DNA from: Pedobacter hartonius
GTDB lineage: Bacteria; Bacteroidota; Bacteroidia; Sphingobacteriales; Sphingobacteriaceae
Direction of reading: 5' to 3'
Length of the DNA stretch: 64,000 nt
NCBI RefSeq assembly: GCF_900107535.1
Contig: NZ_FNRA01000003.1
Span: forward strand, 310,001-374,000
Shown: in pieces, positions 36,737-46,352 of the stretch
How the letters are laid out: each line of letters starts with the position of its first letter
How positions within the stretch are numbered: the first letter of the stretch is position 1
Translations under genes and position numbers: made by a program
The notes under the pieces: model-generated
Seen by the model: the letters and a program-made list of their open reading frames with translations, nothing else
Told to the model about the DNA's origin: nothing
Database searches by the model: none

Positions 36737-38596
36737 ATGAACATATTTAAAAGGCGTAATTTATTATTCATTCCTGCAATACTTGTTACTACAGTTTCCT
36801 CCTATGCACAGAGGTCCGCACCGGCCCCTTACGGTGCCCTTCCGAGCGACAGACAGCTCAAATGGCAGGAAACGGAAATGTATTGTATTGTTCATTTCAC
36901 GCCAACAACTTTTCAGAATAAAGAATGGGGTTATGGCGATGCCGATCCTTCAATATTTAACCCCTTAAAATTTAATGCAGACCAGATCGTGGCTGCAGCG
37001 AAATCGGGAGGATTTAAGGGAATAGTATATGTTGCCAAACATCATGACGGTTTTGCACTATGGCCTACAAAAACTTCTACGTATAATATCAGCGAGAGCC
37101 CCTGGAAAAATGGCAAGGGCGATATGGTAAAAGAATTCCAAATGGCCGCCAAACAGGAAGGTATGAAATTCGGGATCTATTGTTCACCATGGGACAGGAG
37201 CAATACCACTTATGGGACACCAGAATATGTTGATGTTTACCGTAAGCAGATTACGGAACTGTATAGTAATTATGGCGATTTGTTTATGAGCTGGCATGAT
37301 GGCGCCAACGGAGGTGACGGCTTCTATGGCGGAAAGAACGAGAAAAGAAAAGTTGATCAGTCGTCCTATTACGACTGGATGAATACCTGGGCCATCACCA
37401 GGAAACTGCAGCCCAATGCGTCTGTCTTTAGTGATATCGGACTGGATGTACGCTGGGTTGGCAATGAAAAGGGCCTGGCACCGGAGACCAGCTGGTCTAC
37501 CATCACCATTAAAGGAAAAGAAGACAAAGCACCAATGCCGGGGTTTATGGACGACAATAACTTGGGCAGCGGCACCAGGGACGGAAAACAATGGATCCCT
37601 TTTGAGGGTGATGTTGCACTCAGACCGGGATGGTTTTATCATCCTGAACAGGACAACCAGTTAAAAACTACCGCGGAGTTATTTAACATCTATTGCAGCT
37701 CAGTAGGCCGCGGCGGAGCACTTGACCTTGGCCTTTCTCCAACAACAGAAGGAATCCTGCACCAGAATGACGTAGCCGCACTTGCCGCATTCGGAAAATA
37801 TCTCAACGAGGTCTTTGCGGTCAACCTGACCAGACAGGCAGCCATCAGTGTAAGTAACTTACGCGGAAAACAGCAAAAAACATTCGGTACAGCCAATTTA
37901 ACAGACGGAGACCGTTACACGTACTGGGCTACAGATGATAACGTTCACCAGGCTGCCGTTAACTTCACATTTAAACAGCCTGTTCGCTTTTCGCTCATCC
38001 AGCTTCGTGAAAATATTAAACTCGGGCAGCGTATAGACAGCGTTGCAGTAGAGGCTTTTAAAGATGGCCAGTGGTTTAAACTTGCAAAAGCCACCAGTAT
38101 CGGCGCTAACAGGATCATCCGTTTGCCAAAGGAAGAAACAGCCCTTAAAGTACGTATCCATGTATATGCACCAGTAAGTATCGCCTTAAGTGAAATCGGG
38201 CTTTACCTGCAACCAAAACTGCAAACTGTTGGTACACAAAAAGATGACAACAGCTATGATAAAACCTCATGGAAAACGGTGAACGATAATAACTCCATCA
38301 CCATTGACCCGGGAAAGACACTGACTTTCTCCGCATTGAGTTACCTGCCAGACCAGGAGAAATCTTCGGCCGGGGCAATTGAAAAATATGAACTGCTGAC
38401 CAGTGAAGACGGTAGATCATGGAAAAGCCAAAGCAGCGGTGAATTCTCTAATATCGAAGCCAATCCTATTCTTCAGCGCATTGTATTGCCTCAAACAATA
38501 GCTGCCAGATATATAAAAATCGTATCAAAACAAGCTGTTCCGGGAAACAATGGAAAAGTGCAGCTGAACGGCGCACAGATTGAAATTTACAAATAA
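36737..38596 (+). CDS. GH29 alpha-L-fucosidase with discoidin-like modules
   Basis: 619 residues with a signal peptide (about 1-24, ending YAQ). The GH29 barrel (about 30-360) has WQETEMYCIVHFTPTTF and VAKHHDGFALWP, the conserved His-His-Asp-Gly motif, and FMSWHDGANG, where the catalytic Asp nucleophile is expected. The C-terminal half holds two beta-sandwich modules (about 375-490 and 500-619) of the F5/8 type C kind, suited to carbohydrate binding. It releases alpha-L-fucose in the periplasm. It is divergent from the lipoprotein gene, and a TACTTTCG box about 40 nt upstream of the ATG may be its promoter. Confidence 0.9.
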   Translation: MNIFKRRNLLFIPAILVTTVSSYAQRSAPAPYGALPSDRQLKWQETEMYCIVHFTPTTFQNKEWGYGDADPSIFNPLKFNADQIVAAAKSGGFKGIVYVAKHHDGFALWPTKTSTYNISESPWKNGKGDMVKEFQMAAKQEGMKFGIYCSPWDRSNTTYGTPEYVDVYRKQITELYSNYGDLFMSWHDGANGGDGFYGGKNEKRKVDQSSYYDWMNTWAITRKLQPNASVFSDIGLDVRWVGNEKGLAPETSWSTITIKGKEDKAPMPGFMDDNNLGSGTRDGKQWIPFEGDVALRPGWFYHPEQDNQLKTTAELFNIYCSSVGRGGALDLGLSPTTEGILHQNDVAALAAFGKYLNEVFAVNLTRQAAISVSNLRGKQQKTFGTANLTDGDRYTYWATDDNVHQAAVNFTFKQPVRFSLIQLRENIKLGQRIDSVAVEAFKDGQWFKLAKATSIGANRIIRLPKEETALKVRIHVYAPVSIALSEIGLYLQPKLQTVGTQKDDNSYDKTSWKTVNDNNSITIDPGKTLTFSALSYLPDQEKSSAGAIEKYELLTSEDGRSWKSQSSGEFSNIEANPILQRIVLPQTIAARYIKIVSKQAVPGNNGKVQLNGAQIEIYK

Positions 38597-38620
38597 CATT
38601 AAACGGAATTGAAGAACAGG

Positions 38621-39217
38621 CTACATAAAGTAATTGCGCAGCTCTTTTACCGCCAGCCTGATCTTCGATTTTACTGTTCCTAAGGGAATTTGAAGCTCAT
38701 CAGATACTTCGGCCTGTGTGTATCCGTGAAAATATACCAGATCGAGTATCTGCTTTTGTGAGGCGGTCAGCACACACATCAACTCCTTCACCCCAATAGA
38801 ATCCGTTTTGTCCGGCACATAATGAAAGTTATCAACCTGGCAAAAAACACTGTCGATATCCTCGTTCCGTGTACTTTTGGAGAAGGTTTTGCCCCTTTTA
38901 TAATCAATTGCCGAATTGCGGGCCAATTTAGCGATCCAGGTAAAGAGCTTTCCCTTTTTAGGATCAAACGTATTGATGGATTTCCAGATCTTTACAAAAG
39001 AATCCTGCAGAATATCTTCCGCAATTTCTCTCTCAGGAACCACTCTCATGATAATCCCCAGTAAAGGAGAAGCATAGAGACTATATAGTTGTCTGAAAGA
39101 TACTTGGTTACGCTCCTGAAGATCTCGTACAAATTTTGCATCCAGGCAATGGTGGCAATCAGGATCATCGCAGAAACTGTTAGTCACATGAATAGGTTCA
39201 AACTCTGCTAGAATCAT
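38621..39217 (-). CDS. ECF-type RNA polymerase sigma factor
   Basis: 198 residues. Region 2 (about 38-105) has FRQLYSLYASPLLGI and DILQDSFVKIWKSI with the -10-recognising part; region 4 (about 145-195) has LDLVYFHGYTQAEVSDEL and GTVKSKIRLAVKELR, a helix-turn-helix for the -35 element. The N-terminal FCDDPDCHHCLD could bind zinc, which is uncommon in ECF factors. No anti-sigma gene is adjacent, so it is an orphan whose signal cannot be told. It is transcribed towards the GH29 gene. Confidence 0.88.
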   Translation of the reverse strand: MILAEFEPIHVTNSFCDDPDCHHCLDAKFVRDLQERNQVSFRQLYSLYASPLLGIIMRVVPEREIAEDILQDSFVKIWKSINTFDPKKGKLFTWIAKLARNSAIDYKRGKTFSKSTRNEDIDSVFCQVDNFHYVPDKTDSIGVKELMCVLTASQKQILDLVYFHGYTQAEVSDELQIPLGTVKSKIRLAVKELRNYFM

Positions 39218-39536
39218 AACATTAAATTATTAATTAATTTAACCGTCGTAAAAATAACCCCTAATCGGATGAATCCAAAAGGAAATTGCCGTTCATTCCA
39301 TTCATTTTTCTCTTAGAAGAAAAATTGATAAATTATCCCAATTATTTTAAAATTGTAATTTGAAAACATAAACATTTAGTATCTTTAATTAAACCAGACC
39401 GATAGGCATTAAGGTTTTATTCCCCGCAATTTAACTGTACCATAGTTTGGTGCAGGCCATCACTTCACTATACATCGGCCATTTGATTTGACAGTAAAAT
39501 AACCCTTTTGCGCCAAAATGGCCTTACCTTAGCGTT
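39218..39536. other. Intergenic region between ECF sigma and selO genes
   Basis: The region is AT-rich for its first 150 bp with no ORF. A TTTG at about 39493 and GCC-rich inverted word pairs (GGCCATTTG...CAAAATGGCC, about 39478-39523) precede selO. These may be part of its promoter or operator, but I cannot confirm a consensus. Confidence 0.35.
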
Positions 39537-41090
39537 ATGGATAACTTAAGTACAAAAACATTTGAAAAAGTATTTGTCTCTACCTTTGACGGTGATTATA
39601 CAGGTAACCTTCAGCCTAGGCAAACACCGGGCGTTTTGTACAGCAAAGCAGTACCTACCCCGGTCCGTCAGCCCGAACTCCTGGCCTGGTCTGATGAACT
39701 TGCCGCGGAACTGGATATCGCTGCCCCCAACGCGCAGGATATTGAGATTTTGGGCGGTAACCTAGTTTCTCCTACCATGTATCCTTACGCGGCCTGTTAT
39801 GCGGGCCATCAGTTTGGAAACTGGGCAGGACAATTGGGCGACGGACGCGCCATTACACTTGGCGAATGGCCTACCGCCACAAAAGGAACAGTTGAACTGC
39901 AATTAAAAGGTGCAGGCCCTACCCCATACTCCCGCCGGGGCGACGGACGGGCAGTTCTCCGTTCCTCCATCCGCGAATACCTGATGAGTGAAGCCATGTA
40001 TTACCTTGGCGTACCTACCACCAGGGCACTGGGCCTGGTTGCAACCGGTGATCAGGTACTGCGTGATATGTTTTACGATGGAAGGACAGCTTACGAACCC
40101 GGCGCCATAGTGATGCGCACAGCACCCAGCTTTCTGCGTTTCGGCAGCTTTGAAATGCTGGCGGCAAGACAGGAAACCGATCAGTTACAAAAACTTACCG
40201 ACTGGACTATTGCACAGTTCTATCCTCATATTCAGGGTGAGAAGAAAACGCTCATCTGGTTTAAAGAAATCGTAGACAAAACAGCTGCACTGATCGTTGA
40301 ATGGTTAAGAGTAGGTTTCGTGCATGGGGTGATGAATACCGATAATATGTCTATCCTGGGTTTAACCATTGACTATGGCCCTTATTCATTTCTTGATGAT
40401 TACGATCCGAATTTTACGCCGAATACCACGGACCTCCCCGGCCGCAGATATGCTTTTGGCCGGCAGCATACCGTAGCTTACTGGAACTTAGGCTGCCTGG
40501 CGAGTGCCATAGCGCCGCTGTTTGAAAACACCAATGAACTTGTAGCTATCCTCGAAGCATACAAAACCATCTATCTGGACAAATACTTTGGCATGATGGC
40601 TGGTAAACTGGGGCTGGATAAACTCAGGGAAGAAGATCATCAGCTGATTGATAATGTGGAGGAGACCATGGATATGATCAAACCGGACATGACTATCTTT
40701 TTCCAGCTGCTGATTACCCTTCCCAGCGATCTGCAGACCGAAGATATTGCAGGGCATTTTAAACCTTCATTTTATGGGGAACCTACCAGAGAAGCGATCC
40801 TGAAACTGAATACCACCATCCAATCTTACCTGGAAAGGATCAGCAGAAATGAGATTACGCGGGAAGCCTCTAAAACGATCATGAGGGTAAATAATCCCCG
40901 CTTCATTTTGAGGAATTACTTGCTGCACCAGGCCATACAGGAGATGGAACAGGGACAAAACAGCCTCTTCCTGAAATTAAAAGAGGCTATGAAAGACCCG
41001 TATTCGGATGCGCACGATGAGTTCTTTAAGCTCAGGCCTGAATGGGCGGTTACACAGCCGGGAAGTTCAACGCTCTCCTGCAGTTCCTAA
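39537..41090 (+). CDS. selO: SelO-family protein adenylyltransferase (AMPylator)
   Basis: 517 residues, slightly short of the longest family members. The pseudokinase-like fold shows GDGRAVLRSSIREYL, then VHGVMNTDNMSILG and DYGPYSFLDDYDP, the conserved catalytic and metal-binding motifs. The chain ends CSS, so the cysteine sits where animal SelO carries selenocysteine. Known members transfer AMP to Ser/Thr/Tyr of metabolic enzymes under oxidative stress. The gene stands alone between the sigma factor and a convergent dehydrogenase with an 8-nt gap at its end. Confidence 0.94.
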   Translation: MDNLSTKTFEKVFVSTFDGDYTGNLQPRQTPGVLYSKAVPTPVRQPELLAWSDELAAELDIAAPNAQDIEILGGNLVSPTMYPYAACYAGHQFGNWAGQLGDGRAITLGEWPTATKGTVELQLKGAGPTPYSRRGDGRAVLRSSIREYLMSEAMYYLGVPTTRALGLVATGDQVLRDMFYDGRTAYEPGAIVMRTAPSFLRFGSFEMLAARQETDQLQKLTDWTIAQFYPHIQGEKKTLIWFKEIVDKTAALIVEWLRVGFVHGVMNTDNMSILGLTIDYGPYSFLDDYDPNFTPNTTDLPGRRYAFGRQHTVAYWNLGCLASAIAPLFENTNELVAILEAYKTIYLDKYFGMMAGKLGLDKLREEDHQLIDNVEETMDMIKPDMTIFFQLLITLPSDLQTEDIAGHFKPSFYGEPTREAILKLNTTIQSYLERISRNEITREASKTIMRVNNPRFILRNYLLHQAIQEMEQGQNSLFLKLKEAMKDPYSDAHDEFFKLRPEWAVTQPGSSTLSCSS

Positions 41091-41097
41091 AGACAGG

Positions 41098-42081
41098 TTA
41101 TAATTTATTTTGGTTAGCGGTTCCGTTTTGCGCATCACTCAGGTTCTGCAGGGTGGTATGTGCTATTTCAGTAAGGGCTTCAGTGGTGAAAAAGCCCTGG
41201 TGCGCGGTGATCAGCACGTTGGGAAAACTCATCAGCCGCAGGATTTGTTCATCAGCAATCAGGCTTTCGGACAGGTCCCTGAAGAAGAGCTTGTCTTCCT
41301 GCTCATAAACGTCAATTCCGAGGTAACCTAGTTTGCCCTGTTTCAGCGCTTCAATCGCATCACTGCTATCCAGGATAGCGCCCCTGCTCGTATTGATCAG
41401 CATCACGCCATCTTTCATTTTCTCAAAAACCTGCTGGTTGATCATATGCCGTGTATGTTCATTGAGCGGGCAATGGATAGAGATCACATCGGCAGTTGAG
41501 ATCAGGGTATCATAGTCCACCAGCCGGATACCAGCGGGAACATCGCTTACGACAGGGTCATAAGCCAATACTTCGGTACCAAAACCCCGCATGATGCGGG
41601 CAAAGGCAATACCGATCTGTCCCAGGCCGATCAGCCCCACTTTTTTACCCGACAGGTTAAAACCGATCAGGCGTTCGAGCGAGAAATTCCCTTCCCGGAC
41701 ACGGTTATATGCTTTGTGGGTCTTACGGTTCAGCGTCATGATCATCGCTACGGCATGTTCTGCAACGGCCTCCGGAGAATATGAGGGCACCCTGAATACA
41801 TTGATGCCCAGGTTTGCCGCTACCTGCAGGTCTACCTGGTTGAAACCGGCACATCGCAATACCAGGGTATGAATGCCTTGCTGGTGTAAAACCTTTAAAG
41901 TCTCTGCATCCACAAGGTCATTTACAAATACACAAACGGCTTCACAACCTTCCGCTAGTATAGCAGTTTTAGCACTTAAAGCGGGTTCAAGGAAGGTCAG
42001 TTCATGATCAAAACTGGCATTCACCAGGTTAAAAAATTGCTTATCATAAGACTGGGTACTGAAAATAGCTACTCTCATCAT
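41098..42081 (-). CDS. D-2-hydroxyacid dehydrogenase (D-lactate dehydrogenase-like)
   Basis: 327 residues. The substrate domain has LRCAGFNQVDL with the conserved Arg-region and a Rossmann glycine motif VGLIGLGQIGIAFARI. The catalytic His is in TAHQGFFT, and the Glu partner is in VYEQEDKLFF. This is the pattern of D-lactate dehydrogenases of the LdhA type, which reduce pyruvate to D-lactate with NADH. It is soluble. The 8-nt gap to the convergent selO gene leaves no room for a separate terminator. Confidence 0.9.
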   Translation of the reverse strand: MMRVAIFSTQSYDKQFFNLVNASFDHELTFLEPALSAKTAILAEGCEAVCVFVNDLVDAETLKVLHQQGIHTLVLRCAGFNQVDLQVAANLGINVFRVPSYSPEAVAEHAVAMIMTLNRKTHKAYNRVREGNFSLERLIGFNLSGKKVGLIGLGQIGIAFARIMRGFGTEVLAYDPVVSDVPAGIRLVDYDTLISTADVISIHCPLNEHTRHMINQQVFEKMKDGVMLINTSRGAILDSSDAIEALKQGKLGYLGIDVYEQEDKLFFRDLSESLIADEQILRLMSFPNVLITAHQGFFTTEALTEIAHTTLQNLSDAQNGTANQNKL

Positions 42082-42218
42082 TAAAGTTTGCCTAAAGATA
42101 AACTTTAAATCTCCAAATGAATTAAAGATAATCAGCGATTGAAGTGATGCCGGTCATTGTCTGCAGTATGATTTTATTGCGGGGAAAGCGGGAATGAAAC
42201 GGAACAGCAAAAAGCCCC

Positions 42219-43649
42219 TTAGCTCATTTTTAATTTCTTCTGGATATCCGTTACATATCCTTTGAATTTTTTATCGGTATCAATCAGGTCTTCCACCGTC
42301 TGACAGGCATAGATCACCGTAGAGTGGTCTCTTCCCCCGTAAAACGCACCAATGCTCTTCAATGAGGATTTGGTAAGGCTTTTAGACAGGTACATCGAAA
42401 TCTGGCGTGCCTGCACGATTTCACGTTTCCTGGTAGCAGATTTCACCATATCAACTGGAACTTCAAAATATTCACATACCAGTTTCTGGATGTAATCCAT
42501 TGAAATTTCTTTCGTTGTATTTTTGATAAAGTTCTTCAGCATCGACTTAGCCAGGGCAAGATCAATATCTTTTCTGTTCAAAGTGGATTGTGCCAGCAGG
42601 GAAACCATTGCCCCCTCCAGTTCACGCACATTGTTGTCAATGTTGTTTGCCACATATTCCACTACCTCGGTAGGCAGCTCAATACCATCGGCGTACATTT
42701 TTTTTCTCAGGATAGCGATCCTGGTTTCCAGGTCGGGAATCTGAAGATCGGCCGAAAGCCCCCATTTGAAACGGCTGAGCAGGCGTTCTTCCAAACCGGA
42801 AAGATCTTTTGGCGGCTTATCAGAAGTAACGATGATCTGTTTGCCGGACTGGTGCAGGTGGTTAAAAATATGGAAGAAAATATCCTGTGTTTTCTCTTTG
42901 CCGGCAAAGTTATGTACATCATCCATAATGATCACATCCATAGCCTGATAGAAATTCACAAAGTCATTGATCGTATTGTTCTTCAAAGATTCTACAAACT
43001 GCTGGCAGAACTTCTCGCAGGAGACAAAGATCACCAGTTTATCCGGCAGGGTCCGCCTGATCTCATTGCCTATTGCCTGTGCAAGATGGGTTTTCCCCAA
43101 TCCCACGGCGCCATAGATCATCAGCGGATTAAACGATGTAGCTCCCGGCTTCGCTGCTACGGCAAAACCCGCAGAACGGGCAAGGCGGTTGCAATCACCT
43201 TCTACATAACTGTCAAAAGTATAATTGGAGTTCAGCTGCGGGTCTACATTCAGTTTTTTCAGACCCGGAATGATAAATGGATTTTTGATATCCTTATTGA
43301 TAGATACAGGAACCGGCATAGATTGCATTTTTGAAGCTGCCCCATTGCCATTTGATGGCATACTGGTTGTATATGGGGAACCGCTGTTAGACGATTTATC
43401 AACTACGATATTATATTCCAGACGGCCCTCTTCTCCCATTTGCTGTTTAACTGTCTTGCGTAATAATCCTACATAATGCTCTTCAAGCCATTCATAAAAA
43501 AATAAACTTGGCACCTGTACCGTCAGTACATTGTCTTCCAGCTTTAAAGCAGAGATAGGCTCGAACCAGGTTTTGAAACTCTGGCCCGGGATGTTATCCC
43601 TGATAATCTGAAGACAATTATTCCATACTTCGGTACAAGTTTTTTGCAT
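42219..43649 (-). CDS. dnaA: Chromosomal replication initiator DnaA
   Basis: 476 residues. Domain I (about 1-85) includes WFEPISALKL. A low-complexity linker (about 90-125) leads to the AAA+ domain with Walker A GAVGLGKTHLAQAIG, Walker B IIMDDVHNF and sensor motifs ending in SRFKWGLS. Domain IV (about 375-476) has the DnaA signature GGRDHSTVIYACQTV that contacts the DnaA box. It binds and opens the origin. Sites resembling DnaA boxes lie about 170-215 nt upstream, so the origin or at least an autoregulatory region is probably there. Confidence 0.98.
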   Translation of the reverse strand: MQKTCTEVWNNCLQIIRDNIPGQSFKTWFEPISALKLEDNVLTVQVPSLFFYEWLEEHYVGLLRKTVKQQMGEEGRLEYNIVVDKSSNSGSPYTTSMPSNGNGAASKMQSMPVPVSINKDIKNPFIIPGLKKLNVDPQLNSNYTFDSYVEGDCNRLARSAGFAVAAKPGATSFNPLMIYGAVGLGKTHLAQAIGNEIRRTLPDKLVIFVSCEKFCQQFVESLKNNTINDFVNFYQAMDVIIMDDVHNFAGKEKTQDIFFHIFNHLHQSGKQIIVTSDKPPKDLSGLEERLLSRFKWGLSADLQIPDLETRIAILRKKMYADGIELPTEVVEYVANNIDNNVRELEGAMVSLLAQSTLNRKDIDLALAKSMLKNFIKNTTKEISMDYIQKLVCEYFEVPVDMVKSATRKREIVQARQISMYLSKSLTKSSLKSIGAFYGGRDHSTVIYACQTVEDLIDTDKKFKGYVTDIQKKLKMS

Positions 43650-43814
43650 ATTTCTTTAAATAAACTAGAGGTTTTCGAATTAAATTACAGCCAACATTCC
43701 TGCCGTTTTGGGAGGGCGAATATCCAAAAAATTACTAACAAAAAAAGATAAAATTTCATCTATTTTGTAAGTCATTAACAGGCAAACCAATACGATGAAT
43801 AAAACTAAAAATTT

Positions 43815-43866
43815 TGTTAATAACTTATAAACAACGGGAATACCGTGTGAATAAGTATGTGAATAG
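43815..43866. other. DnaA-box cluster, candidate origin or dnaA regulatory region
   Basis: Against the DnaA-box consensus TTATNCACA: 43846-43854 is a perfect match on the minus strand (TTATTCACA), 43858-43866 differs at one base (CTATTCACA), 43815-43823 differs at one base (TTATTAACA), and 43825-43833 (plus strand, TTATAAACA) differs at one base. The two best are spaced 12 nt apart in direct orientation. An AT-rich segment (about 43735-43825) lies between these boxes and dnaA. The arrangement fits an oriC element or DnaA autoregulation. Confidence 0.55.
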
Positions 43867-43980
43867 ACACGTTAAGATACACATATCCCCACATTCGGTA
43901 ACTGTCCTGTTACCTGTTTGCGCAGGGAAAATCTGCAAAACAACTGCGGATCAAGGCAAAAACCATGATCCGCAGTTAAA

Positions 43981-44406
43981 TTATATGATCTCTAATTCAA
44001 CCTCAATATTGCCACGCGTCGCGTTTGAATAAGGGCATACCTGATGGGCTTTTTCTGCAAGGGAACGGGCAACCTCCTGCGTAACATCCAGAATAGAAAT
44101 CTGCAGCTTTACAGCCAGTCCGTATCCGCCGGAACCATTCTTTCCAATGCTGACCTGTGCAGTTACTTTTGTCTCTCCTGTCTGGATTTTTTCCGTCCTG
44201 ATCACTAAACTTAATGCACTGTCAAAACAAGCTGAATAACCCGCTGCAAAAAGCTGTTCCGGGTTACTGTACGCACCATCTGCACCACCCATTTCTTTTG
44301 GGGTTCTCACTTCTATATCAAGTACACCGTCTGATGATTTTACCTCTCCATTACGTCCGCCTGTGGCTGTTGCTTCAGCAGTATATATTTTCTCTATCTT
44401 CTCCAT
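43981..44406 (-). CDS. ohr: Organic hydroperoxide resistance protein (Ohr/OsmC)
   Basis: 141 residues, the usual Ohr length. The two catalytic cysteines are in GYSACFDSAL and HQVCPYSNATRGN, spaced as in the Ohr branch, with an N-terminal ATATGGRNGEV segment. It reduces organic hydroperoxides using a thiol pair. No OhrR-type regulator is adjacent. Confidence 0.94.
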   Translation of the reverse strand: MEKIEKIYTAEATATGGRNGEVKSSDGVLDIEVRTPKEMGGADGAYSNPEQLFAAGYSACFDSALSLVIRTEKIQTGETKVTAQVSIGKNGSGGYGLAVKLQISILDVTQEVARSLAEKAHQVCPYSNATRGNIEVELEII

Positions 44407-44554
44407 GCTGTTTAAACATATAACTAAATCCTATGTTTTGATAAAGACGCCCGTTTCAAATTATTGCAATACGCTGATCAAATAAAAATTCAAAAACTAT
44501 TTCCGGAAGTCCCGGTTATAAGAGGTATAAATTTTAATTTAATACCATCTACCT

Positions 44555-45010
44555 ATGGAAACCAACAAAGAAATCATCAGTGATTTAAAAGAACTCTTGT
44601 CAATTGTCAATGACGGAAAAGAAGGATATGAATCTTCGGCCGAAGCATCGGAGAAAATAGAATTACAGGGCGTATTTTTAAAATATGCAGCTCAGCGTGC
44701 ACTATATGCAGAAGAGTTAAGAGCGCACATCGCCACACATGGCGGCGATGCTGATAATGAAAGCGGTGGTGTGCTTGGCGCCTTACACCGTACCTGGATA
44801 GACATCAAGCAGGCATTGAGCAGCAAAGAGGACGTAGCAATACTGGAAGCTATTGTAACGGGCGAAAAAGCTGCAATCGATAAGTACGACGAGTACATCA
44901 GTGATTATGCAGATCATGCAGATCACATTGACCTGCTGAAAAAACAAAGGGATGGCGTATTGGAAGCACTAAAGGAAATAGAATCTTTACTGCTGCAGCG
45001 CAAGTCATAA
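44555..45010 (+). CDS. PA2169/DUF2383 four-helix-bundle protein
   Basis: 151 residues. The order LKELLSIVNDGKEGYESSAE, FLKYAAQRALYAEELRAHI, GGVLGALHRTWIDIK and ILEAIVTGEKAAIDKYDE matches the DUF2383 (PA2169) family of ferritin-like bundles. The carboxylates and His in these helices could bind metal. It is widespread in stress-related gene sets of Bacteroidetes. Its function is not known. Confidence 0.88.
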   Translation: METNKEIISDLKELLSIVNDGKEGYESSAEASEKIELQGVFLKYAAQRALYAEELRAHIATHGGDADNESGGVLGALHRTWIDIKQALSSKEDVAILEAIVTGEKAAIDKYDEYISDYADHADHIDLLKKQRDGVLEALKEIESLLLQRKS

Positions 45011-45048
45011 AACCTTTCAACAGAAATTATAAGCAAAGCCCTGAAATA

Positions 45049-45082
45049 AAGCAGCCGTATCATAAAAATGATACGGCTGCTT
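45049..45082. terminator. Bidirectional terminator between DUF2383 and fabV
   Basis: A perfect 15-bp stem (AAGCAGCCGTATCAT with its complement, loop AAAA) followed by T-rich sequence serves both convergent genes. Confidence 0.88.
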
Positions 45083-45114
45083 TCATATACGGAGGCACAC
45101 CCCTGTCTGCAATT

Positions 45115-46314
45115 TTATGCGTTGTTCACAAGTCCCGGTATCTCTACCATTTCATTGACATCTGCATCATAATCAACACCAGCAACCTCAAATCCGAATA
45201 AATTCAGGAAATCATTTTTGTAACCGGCAAGGTCACCAATCTCAGGAAGGCTTTCTGTAGTAGATTCTTTCCATAATTTAGCCACCTGTGCCTGTACATC
45301 TGCACGCATCTCCAAATCGTCAATACGGATTCTTCCTTTTTCATCAGTCGGAACTTCAGCACCTGTAAATAGCCTCTCCTGGAACAAACGCTGAATCTGC
45401 TCGATGCATCCTTCATGTATTCCTTTTTCCTTCATGATCTTATACAGCAGGGAAATGTATAAAGGAATCACGGGAATAGCAGAACTTGATTGGGTCACCA
45501 GTCCTTTATTGACGGAAACAAAGGCTTTGCCGTCCAGGTCTTTCAGTTTGTCTTTGATCACGAATGCAGTGGCTTCCAGATCATCCTTTGCACGGCCGAT
45601 TGTTCCGTTACGGTATACCGCCTCAGTTACCTCAGGGCCGATGTAAGAATAGGCAACAGTTGTTGCTCCCTCAGCCAGCAAACCTGCGGCCTTCAGCTCT
45701 TCTATCCAGAACTTCCAGTCTTCACCGCCCATTACAGCAACGGTGTTTTCTATTTCCTCTTCATTTGCCGGCTGGATCGATATATCGGAAACCAAACCTG
45801 TATGAAAGTCTACCGTTTTATTTGTAAAAACTTGTCCTATTGGTTTTAAAACAGAATTATATATGACTCCTGTTTTAGGATGGGTACGGCGTGGGGAAGC
45901 AAGACTATAGATCACCAAATCAACCTGGCCCAGATCAGATTTGATCAGATCGATCACCTGTTTTTTGATATCATCAGAAAAGGCATCGCCATTGATGCTC
46001 TTTGCATATAGTCCTGCCTCATGGGCTTTTGCTTCAAAGGCGGCAGTATTATACCATCCTGCAGACGCTGTTTTTCCAGGTGCAGGGGGTTTTTCAAAAT
46101 AAACACCAACTGTAGCTGCATCTCCGCCAAAAGCCGCAGTAATTCTTGATGCCAGTCCGAATCCTGTAGAAGAACCAATCACCAATACACGTTTAGGACC
46201 ATCGACAGCTCCTTTTGATTTAACGTAATTAATTTGATTGACGATATTTTGTTCACATCCTTTTGGATGAGAGGTCACGCAGATAAATCCACGTATTCTT
46301 GGTGCAATAATCAT
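45115..46314 (-). CDS. fabV: Trans-2-enoyl-ACP/CoA reductase FabV
   Basis: 399 residues, the size of FabV, well above FabI at about 260. The Rossmann motif is GSSTGFGLASRI, with an aromatic NADH-type patch. The catalytic motif Y-x8-K is seen in YIGPEVTEAVYRNGTIGRAK, with Tyr and Lys placed as in the family. It reduces the double bond in the last step of fatty acid elongation and is insensitive to triclosan in other bacteria. It is a single gene, and a 38-nt gap separates it from pepD upstream. Confidence 0.95.
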   Translation of the reverse strand: MIIAPRIRGFICVTSHPKGCEQNIVNQINYVKSKGAVDGPKRVLVIGSSTGFGLASRITAAFGGDAATVGVYFEKPPAPGKTASAGWYNTAAFEAKAHEAGLYAKSINGDAFSDDIKKQVIDLIKSDLGQVDLVIYSLASPRRTHPKTGVIYNSVLKPIGQVFTNKTVDFHTGLVSDISIQPANEEEIENTVAVMGGEDWKFWIEELKAAGLLAEGATTVAYSYIGPEVTEAVYRNGTIGRAKDDLEATAFVIKDKLKDLDGKAFVSVNKGLVTQSSSAIPVIPLYISLLYKIMKEKGIHEGCIEQIQRLFQERLFTGAEVPTDEKGRIRIDDLEMRADVQAQVAKLWKESTTESLPEIGDLAGYKNDFLNLFGFEVAGVDYDADVNEMVEIPGLVNNA

Positions 46315-46352
46315 ATATATTCTTTATAGAAGGTTAAAATAGTAATTCTTTT

